Below, one piece after another: positions 15,557 to 24,341 of a stretch of 64,000 bases of DNA (position 1 is its first letter; every line of letters begins with the position of its first letter). Origin of the DNA: Methylotenera_A sp040387095 (GTDB lineage Bacteria; Pseudomonadota; Gammaproteobacteria; Burkholderiales; Methylophilaceae). Where the stretch lies: assembly GCA_040387095.1 (NCBI GenBank), contig JAZKEJ010000003.1, positions 1 to 64,000 on the forward strand, given 5' to 3'. A model generated the notes under the pieces. That model was not told the DNA's origin. It was given only the letters and a program-made list of their open reading frames with translations, and ran no database searches. A program made the position numbers and the translations under genes.

Positions 15557-16969
15557 TCAAAAAGGCAAAGCAACGTGAGGCGCGGCATTCCAAATCACTT
15601 TTCTGAATTGCTCTTGGATGCGCAATAATGCAGCTTCAGAATCCGCTTCAAATCGTAGCACAATCACTGGTGTGGTGTTCGATGGGCGCATTAAACCAAA
15701 GCCATCTGCATATTCAACACGCAGGCCATCAATCGTAATCAATTCAACTGCGCCTTCAAATGTTGCGGTTTCTTGTAATTGCGCAATCAATGCATGTGGC
15801 TCGCCTTCTTGCATGTGAATATGCTGTTCTGGTGTGCTCACGCTATCGGGCAGGCTGTTTAATATGTCAGATGGATTATTAAACTGGCTTAAAATTTCCA
15901 GCATGCGGGCACCAGCGTACAAGCCATCATCAAAACCGTACCAGCGTTTTTTACCATTAATATCGGCGTCGTTAAAAAATACATGCCCACTCATTTCGCC
16001 AGCCAATGCTGCATTGGTTTCTTTAATTTTAGCTTTAACTAGAGAATGTCCAGTTTTCCACATAATCGGGTTGCCGCCACATTTGTGAATCCAAGGGCTT
16101 AAGTTGCGCGTTGATTTCACATCGAAAATAATATTGGCGCCTTGATTACGGCTTAAAACATCTTCTGCAAACAGCAGCAATTGTCGGTCTGGGTAGATAA
16201 TATTGCCATCTTTGGTCACGATACCTAATCTATCGCCATCGCCATCGAAAGCTAAACCAATTTCTGCATGACTACTTTGTAATATATTTGCTAAATCAGC
16301 CAGATTTTCTGGCACAGAAGGATCGGGGTGATGGTTGGGAAAATGACCGTCTACTTCACAGAACAGTTCGTCTACATGGCAGCCGATAGCGTTGTATAAA
16401 GCTTTGGAAAATGCACCTGCCACGCCGTTGCCGCAATCCACCGCGATTTGCATCGGACGCGCGAGCTTAATATCTGCCTGGATTGTGGCGATATAATCAG
16501 CCGCAATTTCGTAATGGCGTGTCGTACCTTCGCCGTAGCTAAAGTTTTTCTGCTCAATGCGTTCGCGCAAACTTTGAATAGACGTGTTAGATAATGTTTC
16601 ATCTGCCAACACCATTTTTAAACCGTTGTAATCAGGCGGGTTGTGGCTGCCGGTTACCATCACACCACAGCGTGTATTCAAATGATAAGCCGCAAAATAG
16701 ACCATCGGCGTAGCCACCATACCTAAATTCACTACATCTATGCCTGCTTTGCGAATGCCAACTGCCAATGCTTCGGCTAGCTCTGGGCCGGATAAGCGGC
16801 CATCATAACCGATACAGATTTCTGATTGTCCACGCTGTTTGGCTTCGCTGCCCAACGCGTGACCGATCAATTCTACAATGCTAGGCGTCAGTGTTTTACC
16901 GACTATGCCGCGAATATCGTAGGCTTTGAAAATTTCTTTAGGAATAAAGACAGGATTAGTTGTTTGCAT
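15557..16969 (-). CDS. manB: Phosphomannomutase/phosphoglucomutase
   Basis: A 470-residue bifunctional alpha-phosphohexomutase of the AlgC/ManB type. It supplies mannose 1-phosphate or glucose 1-phosphate for surface polysaccharide and LPS sugars. Visible: the N-terminal FKAYDIRG, the phosphoserine loop TGSHNPPDYNG, the metal loop DGDGDR, the sugar-binding GEMSGH and the phosphate-binding RPSNTTP. It is distinct from the pgm at 10936 in length and loop sequences, so the window has two hexose mutases of different specificity. Confidence 0.93.
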   Translation of the reverse strand: MQTTNPVFIPKEIFKAYDIRGIVGKTLTPSIVELIGHALGSEAKQRGQSEICIGYDGRLSGPELAEALAVGIRKAGIDVVNLGMVATPMVYFAAYHLNTRCGVMVTGSHNPPDYNGLKMVLADETLSNTSIQSLRERIEQKNFSYGEGTTRHYEIAADYIATIQADIKLARPMQIAVDCGNGVAGAFSKALYNAIGCHVDELFCEVDGHFPNHHPDPSVPENLADLANILQSSHAEIGLAFDGDGDRLGIVTKDGNIIYPDRQLLLFAEDVLSRNQGANIIFDVKSTRNLSPWIHKCGGNPIMWKTGHSLVKAKIKETNAALAGEMSGHVFFNDADINGKKRWYGFDDGLYAGARMLEILSQFNNPSDILNSLPDSVSTPEQHIHMQEGEPHALIAQLQETATFEGAVELITIDGLRVEYADGFGLMRPSNTTPVIVLRFEADSEAALLRIQEQFRKVIWNAAPHVALPF

Positions 16970-16990
16970 AGTTTGTAATTTAAGTAGTGA

Positions 16991-17359
16991 TTAAAGAGAG
17001 ACGCTAAAAGCGAAATAAATAATGATGAAATATGTAATGTGGTGCAGCAGCTGATCAAAACCCAGTAATATCCAAAATCGTTCACTGTTATTGGGTTGTA
17101 AATCATAGCGCTTGCTGATATTCATTTTTGCCCAGTCGATATGATAATGCACGATAAAATCTAATAATGCATAAAACAGGGCTGGCATGCCAATAAATGG
17201 ATACAAAACAATCAGACTACCAATGCCATGAATACCTGCGTGCGCAATACCGCCTGGATGGCAATACGTACCTTTGTTGCGATACATCCATGGATAAGCC
17301 TGCAATGGAAAATCGCAGATAAAATGTTTAATAAACAATAAAAACAACGCAGTCAACAT
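16991..17359 (-). CDS. DUF3307 membrane protein
   Basis: A 122-residue product with three to four hydrophobic segments and several conserved histidines: FIKHFICDFPLQ, HAGIHGIGS, HYHIDWAK and DQLLHHITY. This pattern matches DUF3307, small phage- and bacterium-encoded membrane proteins of unknown function. It lies 21 bp upstream of manB on the same strand and may be co-transcribed with it. The start ATG at 17359 has no strong ribosome-binding site. Confidence 0.75.
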   Translation of the reverse strand: MLTALFLLFIKHFICDFPLQAYPWMYRNKGTYCHPGGIAHAGIHGIGSLIVLYPFIGMPALFYALLDFIVHYHIDWAKMNISKRYDLQPNNSERFWILLGFDQLLHHITYFIIIYFAFSVSL

Positions 17360-17406
17360 GGTTTAAAAAAGATTAATTTTTAGACTTAAATCGTTAGACT
17401 TAAATC

Positions 17407-17601
17407 TTAGTTAACTTCATCAATCCATGCCAGCTGAATAGCTTCTAAAATCTTTTCGCCACAACGTTCAGGCGCATCATCAAAGCCATCTAAATCCAAC
17501 ACCCACTGCATTAAATCGGTAAAACGAATTGTGGATGGATCAACATCAGGGTATTTATCAGCCAAGTCTTCAGCTATTCTTAAGCTATCGGTCCATTTCA
17601 T
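17407..17601 (-). CDS. iscX: Iron-sulfur cluster assembly accessory protein IscX
   Basis: A 64-residue acidic protein with the complete IscX/YfhJ fold: MKWTDSLRIAEDL, then YPDVDPSTIRFTDL, DLDGFDD and the C-terminal WIDEV. IscX binds IscS and iron and modulates cluster assembly. It usually ends the isc operon, but here it stands apart, 47 bp before the DUF3307 gene. The start at 17601 is chosen over an in-frame TTG two codons upstream because it gives the canonical MKWTD start. Confidence 0.9.
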   Translation of the reverse strand: MKWTDSLRIAEDLADKYPDVDPSTIRFTDLMQWVLDLDGFDDAPERCGEKILEAIQLAWIDEVN

Positions 17602-17679
17602 TGGCAACTTTCAATTCATAAAACTTAATTATAGCGCGCCTTGATAACACATCTGCTAAATCATCAAGATAGCGCGCAT

Positions 17680-17716
17680 AAAAAAAGCCCAGCACTTGAT
17701 ATACAAGATGCTGGGC
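17680..17716 (-). terminator. Orphan minus-strand terminator (possible sRNA 3' end)
   Basis: Read on the minus strand: GCCCAGCA, a CTTG/CAAG inner stem with one bulge, then TGCTGGGC followed by seven T. Strong rho-independent form. The nearest upstream minus-strand sequence (17717-18007) has no gene, so the transcript it ends is unexplained. Confidence 0.75.
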
Positions 17717-17800
17717 CACAGGAGCGCTTTGGAGATAGCTGCTAAGTATACATAAGCAATAGTCATACCTGATTTTATTTTAAATAAAAACAATCGCTTA
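17680..17800 (-). ncRNA. Candidate small RNA ending at the orphan terminator
   Basis: Inference only. A strong minus-strand terminator sits with no coding gene upstream, and an AT-rich stretch at about 17775-17800 could hold a promoter. The predicted transcript has an unpaired-looking CTCC-rich segment just before the terminator (AGCTATCTCCAAAGCGCTCC), a common seed type for RNAs that pair with Shine-Dalgarno sequences. The 5' end is a guess. Confidence 0.3.
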
Positions 17801-18007
17801 ACTATTTTAAAGCTTGGTTGATAGCATGTTATGGTGCATTGTATGGTTACTTACAACCATTTGTTGCAGCCAAATTAATGAAAGGTGTATTTTCATTTAA
17901 GCCATGGTTTAAGATGCATCAACGGCATGATAAAATGACCATTATTTGCAATACCTTTTCACTTCAGTTGAATTTCAACACATTAATTAGTAGAAAGTTT
18001 TAAAGTC

Positions 18008-19255
18008 ATGTTTAGTTATTCCAACAAGCTTGCAATCGCCGATCCAGCACTCGCCACCATGATTGACGCAGAAGTGGTGCGCCAGCATGATCACATTGAG
18101 TTAATCGCCTCTGAAAACTACACCAGTCCAGCCGTGATGGAAGCACAAGGTTCCCAATTAACCAATAAATACGCCGAAGGTTATCCGGGCAAACGTTTTT
18201 ACGGCGGCTGCGAGTTTGTAGACCAAGTGGAACAACTGGCGATTGACCGTTTAAAGGCCTTGTACGGCGCAGAATACGCCAACGTGCAGCCACATTCCGG
18301 CTCACAAGCCAATCAAGCCGTGTATTTCAGCATCTTAAAACCAGGCGATACCGTGATGGGTATGAACTTGGGCCATGGCGGACACTTAACGCATGGTTCG
18401 CCAGCAAACCTATCCGGCAAACTATTCAATATCGTGCCTTATGGTTTGAATGATAAAGAAGAAATCGATTACGATGAGATGGAGCGCATTGCGGTTGAAT
18501 GCAAGCCAAAGTTACTGATTGGAGGCGCTTCAGCTTATGCACTGCGTTTCGACTGGGCGCGTATGGCAGAAATCGCCAAAAAAGTAGGTGCCTATTTTAT
18601 GGTGGATATGGCGCATTATTCTGGCCTAATTGCGGCTGGCGTTTATCCTAATCCAGTGCCACATGCGGATTTTGTGACTTCCACCACGCATAAAACTTTG
18701 CGCGGTCCGCGCGGCGGCATTATTTTAGCCAGAGCAGAGTTTGAGAAATCCATCAATTCAAACGTGTTCCCCAGCCTGCAAGGCGGTCCATTGATGCACG
18801 TGATTGCCGGTAAAGCGACTGCTTTCCTAGAAGCGGCGCAACCTGAATTTAAAACCTACCAAGCGCAAGTGATTAAAAATGCACAGGCGATGGCAGAAAC
18901 TTTAACTACACGTGGTTTGCGTATTATTTCTGGTCGTACAGAATCGCATATGTTTATGGTGGATCTGCGTCCTAAAGGCTTAACCGGTAAAGCCGCCGAT
19001 GCGGCACTTGGTTTAGCGCATATCACCGTCAATAAAAACGCGATTCCAAACGATCCAGAAAGTCCATTCGTGACTTCAGGTATCCGTATTGGCGCGCCGG
19101 CAATTACTACACGCGGCTTTAAAGAAGATGAAGCGAGACAAGTGGCGAATTTGATTGCAGATGTACTGGATAATCCAACGGATGAAGCGTTGATTGCAGC
19201 CACTAAAGCTAAAGCACATGCCTTGACTGCGCGCTTTCCAGTGTACGGAAAATAG
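18008..19255 (+). CDS. glyA: Serine hydroxymethyltransferase
   Basis: A 415-residue PLP enzyme converting serine plus tetrahydrofolate to glycine plus methylene-tetrahydrofolate, the main cellular C1 unit source. Typical N-terminus (HIELIASENYTSPAVMEAQGS), KYAEGYPGKRFYGGC, PLP lysine in TTHKTLRGPRGG, and a normal C-terminus. Full length with no anomalies. It leads a plus-strand run with nrdR, a small membrane protein gene and ribD. Confidence 0.97.
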   Translation: MFSYSNKLAIADPALATMIDAEVVRQHDHIELIASENYTSPAVMEAQGSQLTNKYAEGYPGKRFYGGCEFVDQVEQLAIDRLKALYGAEYANVQPHSGSQANQAVYFSILKPGDTVMGMNLGHGGHLTHGSPANLSGKLFNIVPYGLNDKEEIDYDEMERIAVECKPKLLIGGASAYALRFDWARMAEIAKKVGAYFMVDMAHYSGLIAAGVYPNPVPHADFVTSTTHKTLRGPRGGIILARAEFEKSINSNVFPSLQGGPLMHVIAGKATAFLEAAQPEFKTYQAQVIKNAQAMAETLTTRGLRIISGRTESHMFMVDLRPKGLTGKAADAALGLAHITVNKNAIPNDPESPFVTSGIRIGAPAITTRGFKEDEARQVANLIADVLDNPTDEALIAATKAKAHALTARFPVYGK

Positions 19256-19288
19256 TCATTTTTAAGCTAAATCAGGAACTTAAATAAA

Positions 19289-19732
19289 TTGAAATGTCCT
19301 TTTTGCGGCACGGATGATACTCAAGTCATTGATTCTAGAGTCAATGACGAAGGTGATTCTATTCGCCGTCGCCGCAAATGTGGTGCTTGCGATAAACGAT
19401 TTACCACCTATGAAACGGCCGAATTGCATATGCCGCAGGTGGTGAAACAAAATGGCACGCGCGAAGAATTTAATCGTGAAAAACTGCGCTTATCATTTAC
19501 CCGCGCTTTACATAAACGCCCTGTACCAACGGAATATGTAGACCGCGCGCTGGATCATATCGTGCAAAAAATGCTCAGTTTGGGTGAGCGCGAAGTGCCC
19601 GCACGCGACTTGGGCGAGAGTGTGATGCAAGAGCTTAAATTAATGGATAAAGTGGCTTATATCCGTTTTGCATCGGTGTATCGAAGTTTTTCAGATTTGG
19701 ATGATTTTAATAATGCGATTCGTGACTTATAA
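19289..19732 (+). CDS. nrdR: Transcriptional repressor NrdR
   Basis: A 147-residue repressor of ribonucleotide reductase genes. The N-terminal zinc ribbon has C3, C6, C31 and C34 with RRRRKC between, followed by an ATP-cone domain (about 49-139) that senses ATP/dATP. The initiation codon is TTG at 19289, the only start that retains MKCPFCG. It lies 33 bp after glyA and is followed downstream by ribD, a linkage common in proteobacteria. Confidence 0.96.
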   Translation: MKCPFCGTDDTQVIDSRVNDEGDSIRRRRKCGACDKRFTTYETAELHMPQVVKQNGTREEFNREKLRLSFTRALHKRPVPTEYVDRALDHIVQKMLSLGEREVPARDLGESVMQELKLMDKVAYIRFASVYRSFSDLDDFNNAIRDL

Positions 19733-19840
19733 ATCAGCAACCAAACAATTAACAACTAATCTAATCAGTTAGCAATAAATCAATTAATCGTCATTTAATC
19801 AATCGCAAGTTAACCCATTGAAAGTAAAAATTTAAATACC

Positions 19841-20218
19841 ATGAAACTGATCAATATTTCTTCTATTGCCTTAGCCGTATTTACCGTGTTGTTAACGATT
19901 GTATTTTTTACTTGGTGGGCGTTCAAAGACAAAGTGGTATTTGGTGCTGAAAAGTTTGACCAAACTAAGTGGATGCAATACGCATCGACTATTGAGCAAG
20001 AATGCAAACGTGGCGATATGGCATTTGATTTACAGCAAAATATATTGATTAAAGGCGCTCCTAAAGCGGCTGTGATGGCGTTGTTAGGTCGTCCCAGCAT
20101 AGAAGAACAAAATGCGATTGAATATGATTTAGGTAAATGCATGCATGTGTATCATGGTTTGCTGATATTTTTTGATGCCAATAATCAGTTAATTCAAAGC
20201 CGTATTTCTTCTCATTAA
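19841..20218 (+). CDS. Small membrane-anchored protein of unknown function
   Basis: A 125-residue product. One N-terminal transmembrane segment (about 5-28) and a soluble C-terminal domain with the pattern KGAPKAAVMALLGRPS followed by YDLGKCMH and a final hydrophobic strand. That pattern recalls the SmpA/OmlA-type small alpha/beta fold, but I cannot assign it firmly. It lies 22 bp before ribD and is likely in its operon. Confidence 0.65.
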   Translation: MKLINISSIALAVFTVLLTIVFFTWWAFKDKVVFGAEKFDQTKWMQYASTIEQECKRGDMAFDLQQNILIKGAPKAAVMALLGRPSIEEQNAIEYDLGKCMHVYHGLLIFFDANNQLIQSRISSH

Positions 20219-20240
20219 TCTTGCACTCTTTCAAGCCATA

Positions 20241-21395
20241 ATGTTTACTGCCAGCGACCATGTTTATATGACACGTGCGCTGCAATTAGCAGAGCAGGGC
20301 TTATATTCAACTTCGCCCAATCCCCGCGTAGGCTGTGTCATTGTTAAAAATGACAAAATCGTTGGAGAAGGCGCACATCTTAAATCTGGTGAGCCGCATG
20401 CAGAAGTATTCGCTTTACGCCAAGCGGGCGAACTTGCCAAGGGTGCAACAGCTTATGTGACTTTGGAACCTTGCAGTCATACAGGCCGCACGCCGCCCTG
20501 TGCCGAAGCGCTACTAAAAGCGGGCATTAGCAGAGTGATTGCGGCGATGGTTGACCCTAATCCCATTGTTGCAGGTAATGGCTTGGCTTATTTGCAGGCA
20601 CACAATGTTGAAGTTGCAACTGGATTGATGGCAGCGCAGGCATTAGCACTTAACCCAGGTTTTAACTCACGCATGTCACGCAATCTGCCGTATGTGCGTT
20701 GCAAAATCGCCAGTAGTTTAGATGGAAAAACCGCGCTTAATAATGGCCGCAGTCAATGGATAACCAGCGAAGCGGCAAGGCTGGATGTTCAGAAATGGCG
20801 TGCGCAATCGTGTGCGATTTTAACCGGCATCGGCACGGTTATAAATGACGACCCTGCAATGACAGTACGCAGTTTAGGCCATGATATGGAATACAGTGGT
20901 CGCCAACCTTTGCGCGTGATTGTGGATAGCCAATTACGTATTTCACCGCAAGCCAAGATTTTGCAGGGTGGCAATAGCTTGATTGCATATGCGCAGCAAC
21001 TAAAAAATCCAGAGTTAACCGATAAAATTACTCAATTATTAGCAACCGGCGCGCAGCTACTTTGCATTCCTGATGCAAATAATAAAGTGTGCCTAAAAAC
21101 CTTGTTAAGTCATCTGGCACGCCTGCAAATCAACGAACTGCTAGTAGAGGGTGGCGAAAGTTTGAATGGCGCCTTGCTTGCGCAACATATGATTGACGAA
21201 CTTTTAATTTATTACGCACCCAAACTGATGGGTAATGCAGCAAAAGATTTATTCGCCATGCCAGCTTTTGAACACATGGATCAAGCAATTACATTAGAGG
21301 TGCTGGAATTGCGTCAAATCGGCTGCGATATTCGATTTCGCGCTAAACCAACTTATCCTGTTAATTCGTCAATGAATCTCAAAAACAGTGGGTAA
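20241..21395 (+). CDS. ribD: Riboflavin biosynthesis deaminase/reductase RibD
   Basis: A 384-residue bifunctional enzyme. The N-terminal deaminase domain binds zinc through HAEVFAL and PCSHTGRTPPC; the C-terminal reductase domain (about 150-370, opening VRCKIASSLDGKTAL, with LLVEGGESLNGALL) reduces the ribosyl group. It catalyses the second and third steps from GTP to riboflavin. The ribE/ribBA partners are not in the window. It is followed 23 bp later by a TatD-type gene. Confidence 0.96.
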   Translation: MFTASDHVYMTRALQLAEQGLYSTSPNPRVGCVIVKNDKIVGEGAHLKSGEPHAEVFALRQAGELAKGATAYVTLEPCSHTGRTPPCAEALLKAGISRVIAAMVDPNPIVAGNGLAYLQAHNVEVATGLMAAQALALNPGFNSRMSRNLPYVRCKIASSLDGKTALNNGRSQWITSEAARLDVQKWRAQSCAILTGIGTVINDDPAMTVRSLGHDMEYSGRQPLRVIVDSQLRISPQAKILQGGNSLIAYAQQLKNPELTDKITQLLATGAQLLCIPDANNKVCLKTLLSHLARLQINELLVEGGESLNGALLAQHMIDELLIYYAPKLMGNAAKDLFAMPAFEHMDQAITLEVLELRQIGCDIRFRAKPTYPVNSSMNLKNSG

Positions 21396-21418
21396 AATTA
21401 AGCCATTTTTTTAAAATC

Positions 21419-22234
21419 ATGTTAATCGATACACACTGCCACCTGGATGCTCCTGAATTTGATTCAGACCGCGATGCTGTTACTTTAGCGGCTTACCAAG
21501 CTGGCGTTCACCAAATTATCGTGCCGTCAGTCATGCGCGAAAATTTTCAAACGGTCATTGATTTAGCGCATCAGCATACGCAGTGTTTTATGGCTTTGGG
21601 CATTCACCCAATGTATGTCGATCAAGCGCATCCAAGCGATCTGGTTTTGTTAAAACAGTTAATTGCCGAGCAATTGGCGCATGCAAAACCTAAATTAGTC
21701 GCGGTGGGCGAAATCGGTCTGGATTTCTTTGTCACGCAACAAAACCGTGAAACACAAGAGTACTTTTTTATTGAGCAGCTTAAAATTGCGCAAACATTTG
21801 AGCTGCCGGTGATTTTACATGTGCGTCGCGCGGTGGATGACGTATTAAAACAATTGCGCCGTCATCCTGTGGTTGGTGGTATTGCGCATGCATTCAACGG
21901 CAGTCCTCAGCAGGCACAAGCATTTATAAAGATAGGCTTTAAATTGGGCTTTGGCGGCGCAATGACTTACACGCGGGCGCTTAAAATTCGTGAACTGGCT
22001 AAAAATCTGCCCTTGGAATCGATTGTTTTAGAGACAGATTCGCCCGATATTCCGCCAGAATGGATTGGCACAAAAGGCAGGAATAGCCCAAAAGAGCTAT
22101 TGAAAATCGCACAAGTTTTTGCTGATTTAAGGGGTGTCGAAGTGTCGCAAATCATTGAAAATACAGGCAAAAATGCGTTGCAAATATTGCCAAAATTAGC
22201 AGGGTTATGCACACCACTTAAAGTGCTACATTAA
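21419..22234 (+). CDS. TatD-family metal-dependent hydrolase
   Basis: A 271-residue TIM-barrel hydrolase. Metal ligands are seen in DTHCHLD (4-10), GEIGLDF, HVRRAVDDV, HAFNGS and ETDSPDIPP. TatD proteins are 3'-5' exonucleases or DNases involved in DNA repair and processing; which paralogue (TatD, YcfH, YjjV) this is cannot be fixed by eye. It is probably transcribed with ribD. Confidence 0.88.
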   Translation: MLIDTHCHLDAPEFDSDRDAVTLAAYQAGVHQIIVPSVMRENFQTVIDLAHQHTQCFMALGIHPMYVDQAHPSDLVLLKQLIAEQLAHAKPKLVAVGEIGLDFFVTQQNRETQEYFFIEQLKIAQTFELPVILHVRRAVDDVLKQLRRHPVVGGIAHAFNGSPQQAQAFIKIGFKLGFGGAMTYTRALKIRELAKNLPLESIVLETDSPDIPPEWIGTKGRNSPKELLKIAQVFADLRGVEVSQIIENTGKNALQILPKLAGLCTPLKVLH

Positions 22235-22544
22235 CAAATGCAAAAAAAGTGTATGAAACCAACGGCATACCGTAAGTCATTGATTTTATTAGGTTATAAA
22301 ATAGATTAAAAAATGAACTTTCTAAAAAAAGCCTTATAAATTGGTAGGTTACACTTTTAAGACACAGCAATCCACAAAGTTATCCACAGATTTTGTGGAT
22401 GGAAAATCGAAAAAAATAAAACAACAGAAATAGCAAGAAATTTATTCATCAATATTTGCCATATATAACGATTGAATATCATCAAAACGTCATATAGAAC
22501 TTGCAATTTAAACCTAAGCCATATTTTTAATAGGATTGGATCAA
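22235..22544. promoter_or_regulatory. Intergenic region with DnaA-box-like cluster before mtnA
   Basis: About 310 bp without a gene. At 22380-22388 is a perfect DnaA box TTATCCACA, flanked by two related half-sites in inverted orientation: ATCCACAAA at about 22370-22379 and TTTTGTGGAT at 22391-22400. No AT-rich unwinding repeats or dnaA gene are nearby, so an origin is unlikely. DnaA-responsive regulation of mtnA, or a titration site, is possible. Confidence 0.4.
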
Positions 22545-23648
22545 ATGAAAGTTGCTCAACAATTATTCCGAACAATATGGCCAAGCCCGCGCTGCAAGTT
22601 TGTGCATATTATCGATCAGACACAATTGCCATTCGCGTTTCAAACCTTAGAAATCCATTCCTTAGAGCAAATGATTCACGCGATAAAAACTATGCAGGTG
22701 CGTGGCGCGCCGCTGATTGGTGTCGCCGCTGCGTATGGCATGGCGTTGGCGATGCTGGAAGATGAGTCGGATGCTTATTTATCAGTTGCAGCAGAGATGC
22801 TTAAAAATAGCCGTCCAACAGCGGTTAACTTAGCTTGGGCGGTTAATCGCATGGCTACAGTTTTGCTAGAAACGCCACAGAATCGTCGCAATTTTACGGC
22901 ATGGCGCGAGGCGGCGAATATGGCAGAAGAAGATGTTGCGCAGAATCAGTTAATTGGTCAGCATGGATTAGCGTTAATTCGGGCACAAATTGAATCGCGC
23001 CAGTCAGATAACGCACAGCCATTCAATATTTTGACGCACTGCAATGCAGGCTGGCTGGCAACGGTTGATTTCGGCACAGCGCTGGCACCTATATATGCGG
23101 CGCACGATGCGGGTTTGAATGTGCATGTATGGGTTGACGAAACACGTCCGCGAAACCAAGGCGCGGCGCTGACCGCTTGGGAGTTGGCTCAACATGGCGT
23201 GCCGCATACGGTGATAACTGATAATGCAGGTGGGCATTTAATGCAGCAAGGTCATTTAAATAATAAAAGCCAAGTAGACATGGTAATTGTCGGCGCAGAC
23301 CGCGTGACTGCAAACGGCGACGTATGCAATAAAATCGGTACGTATTTAAAGGCGCTGGCGTCGTTTGACAACAATATCCCCTTTTATGCGGCAGTGCCCA
23401 GCCCAACTATCGATTGGGCGATTTCAGACTGCAAACAGATTGAAATAGAACAGCGCGACAGTGACGAGGTGCGGTTTATACAAGGCTTAGGATCAGATGG
23501 CAGCACACAGAGTGTGCGACTCATACCGGCTGAATCAGCAGCTGTTAACCCGGCTTTTGATGTGACGCCTGCAAGATTGGTAACAGGTATTATTACCGAG
23601 AAGGGCGTCTTTTATCCACCTGAATTGGTTAAGCTAATACAGGCCTAA
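22545..23648 (+). CDS. mtnA: S-methyl-5-thioribose-1-phosphate isomerase
   Basis: A 367-residue isomerase of the eIF2B-alpha-like fold converting methylthioribose 1-phosphate (or 5-deoxyribose 1-phosphate) to the ribulose form. Motifs: RGAPLIGVAAAYG, the catalytic Cys in THCNAGWLAT and the Asp in GADRVTANGDVCNKIG. The start is ATG 22545 behind agga; an in-frame TTG lies three codons upstream. It is followed at once by a class II aldolase gene, not by mtnK, mtnC or mtnD. Confidence 0.94.
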   Translation: MKVAQQLFRTIWPSPRCKFVHIIDQTQLPFAFQTLEIHSLEQMIHAIKTMQVRGAPLIGVAAAYGMALAMLEDESDAYLSVAAEMLKNSRPTAVNLAWAVNRMATVLLETPQNRRNFTAWREAANMAEEDVAQNQLIGQHGLALIRAQIESRQSDNAQPFNILTHCNAGWLATVDFGTALAPIYAAHDAGLNVHVWVDETRPRNQGAALTAWELAQHGVPHTVITDNAGGHLMQQGHLNNKSQVDMVIVGADRVTANGDVCNKIGTYLKALASFDNNIPFYAAVPSPTIDWAISDCKQIEIEQRDSDEVRFIQGLGSDGSTQSVRLIPAESAAVNPAFDVTPARLVTGIITEKGVFYPPELVKLIQA

Positions 23649-24302
23649 ATGATGCAGAACCAGCGCGAAAAACTCTTGAATATCTGCCGAAAACTAGCCG
23701 AGTTGGGCTTAAATAAAGGCACTTCTGGCAATGCTAGTGTGCGATTAGACAAAGATTGTGTTGATGGTTTTCTAGTTACGCCAAGCGGCATACCCGTAGA
23801 GGAAATGACAGCAGATAGCATGGTTAACATGCAATTTGATGGCAATTTTGAGCAAGGTAAAAAGCCGTCCTCCGAATGGCGTTTTCATCGCGATATTTTA
23901 GCCAGCCGCCCAGAAATCAATGTGGTGATTCACACCCACAGCATGTTTGCCACCACAATTGCTTGTTTGCACAAAGATATCCCGCCATTTCATTACATGA
24001 TTGCTGTTGCGGGCGGCGATACTATCCGTTGCGCGCCTTATGCGCTGTTTGGCTCACAACCATTATCCGATAATGCGTTAATTGCTTTAACCAACCGTAA
24101 AGCTTGCCTGTTAGCCAATCATGGCATGATTGCGCTGGGAAATGATTTGGATGATGCGTTGGCAGTCGCTGTAGAAGTAGAAAACTTATGTGAGCAATAT
24201 TGGCGCATTTTGCAGGTTAACTCTAATCCGCCATTGTTAAGTGAAGCCGAAATGCGCGAAGTGTTTCAACAGTTTAAAGGCTACGGCAAATGGGCGATTT
24301 AA
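23649..24302 (+). CDS. Class II aldolase (MtnB-like or DHAP-shunt aldolase)
   Basis: A 217-residue zinc-dependent class II aldolase/adducin protein. E76, H95, H97 and H158 match the fuculose-1-phosphate aldolase set (E73, H92, H94, H155) with a constant offset. It begins with ATG ATG on the base after the mtnA stop, so it is coupled to mtnA. It could be the MtnB dehydratase of the universal methionine salvage pathway, or the aldolase of the DHAP shunt that splits 5-deoxyribulose or methylthioribulose 1-phosphate. The lack of downstream salvage genes here favours the shunt, but they may lie elsewhere. Confidence 0.85.
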   Translation: MMQNQREKLLNICRKLAELGLNKGTSGNASVRLDKDCVDGFLVTPSGIPVEEMTADSMVNMQFDGNFEQGKKPSSEWRFHRDILASRPEINVVIHTHSMFATTIACLHKDIPPFHYMIAVAGGDTIRCAPYALFGSQPLSDNALIALTNRKACLLANHGMIALGNDLDDALAVAVEVENLCEQYWRILQVNSNPPLLSEAEMREVFQQFKGYGKWAI

Positions 24303-24341
24303 TCACTAATAATCAGATGTTGTAATTAATGAATAAAAGTA

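Larger units (their letters stand above)
17602..18007. other. Intergenic region upstream of glyA
   Basis: About 400 bp with no convincing ORF. It contains a minus-strand terminator (17680-17716) that belongs to no annotated gene, a small plus-strand hairpin ATGGTT/AACCAT (17842-17859) and the glyA promoter region. No glycine riboswitch is recognisable. Confidence 0.5.

Noticed and set aside
17818..18003. 61-codon ORF just before glyA
   Set aside because: No ribosome-binding site or recognisable domain; it runs through the glyA promoter region.
22370..22400. Chromosomal replication origin at the DnaA boxes
   Set aside because: No dnaA, dnaN, gidA or AT-rich repeat unit nearby and only one perfect box; kept as a regulatory candidate only.
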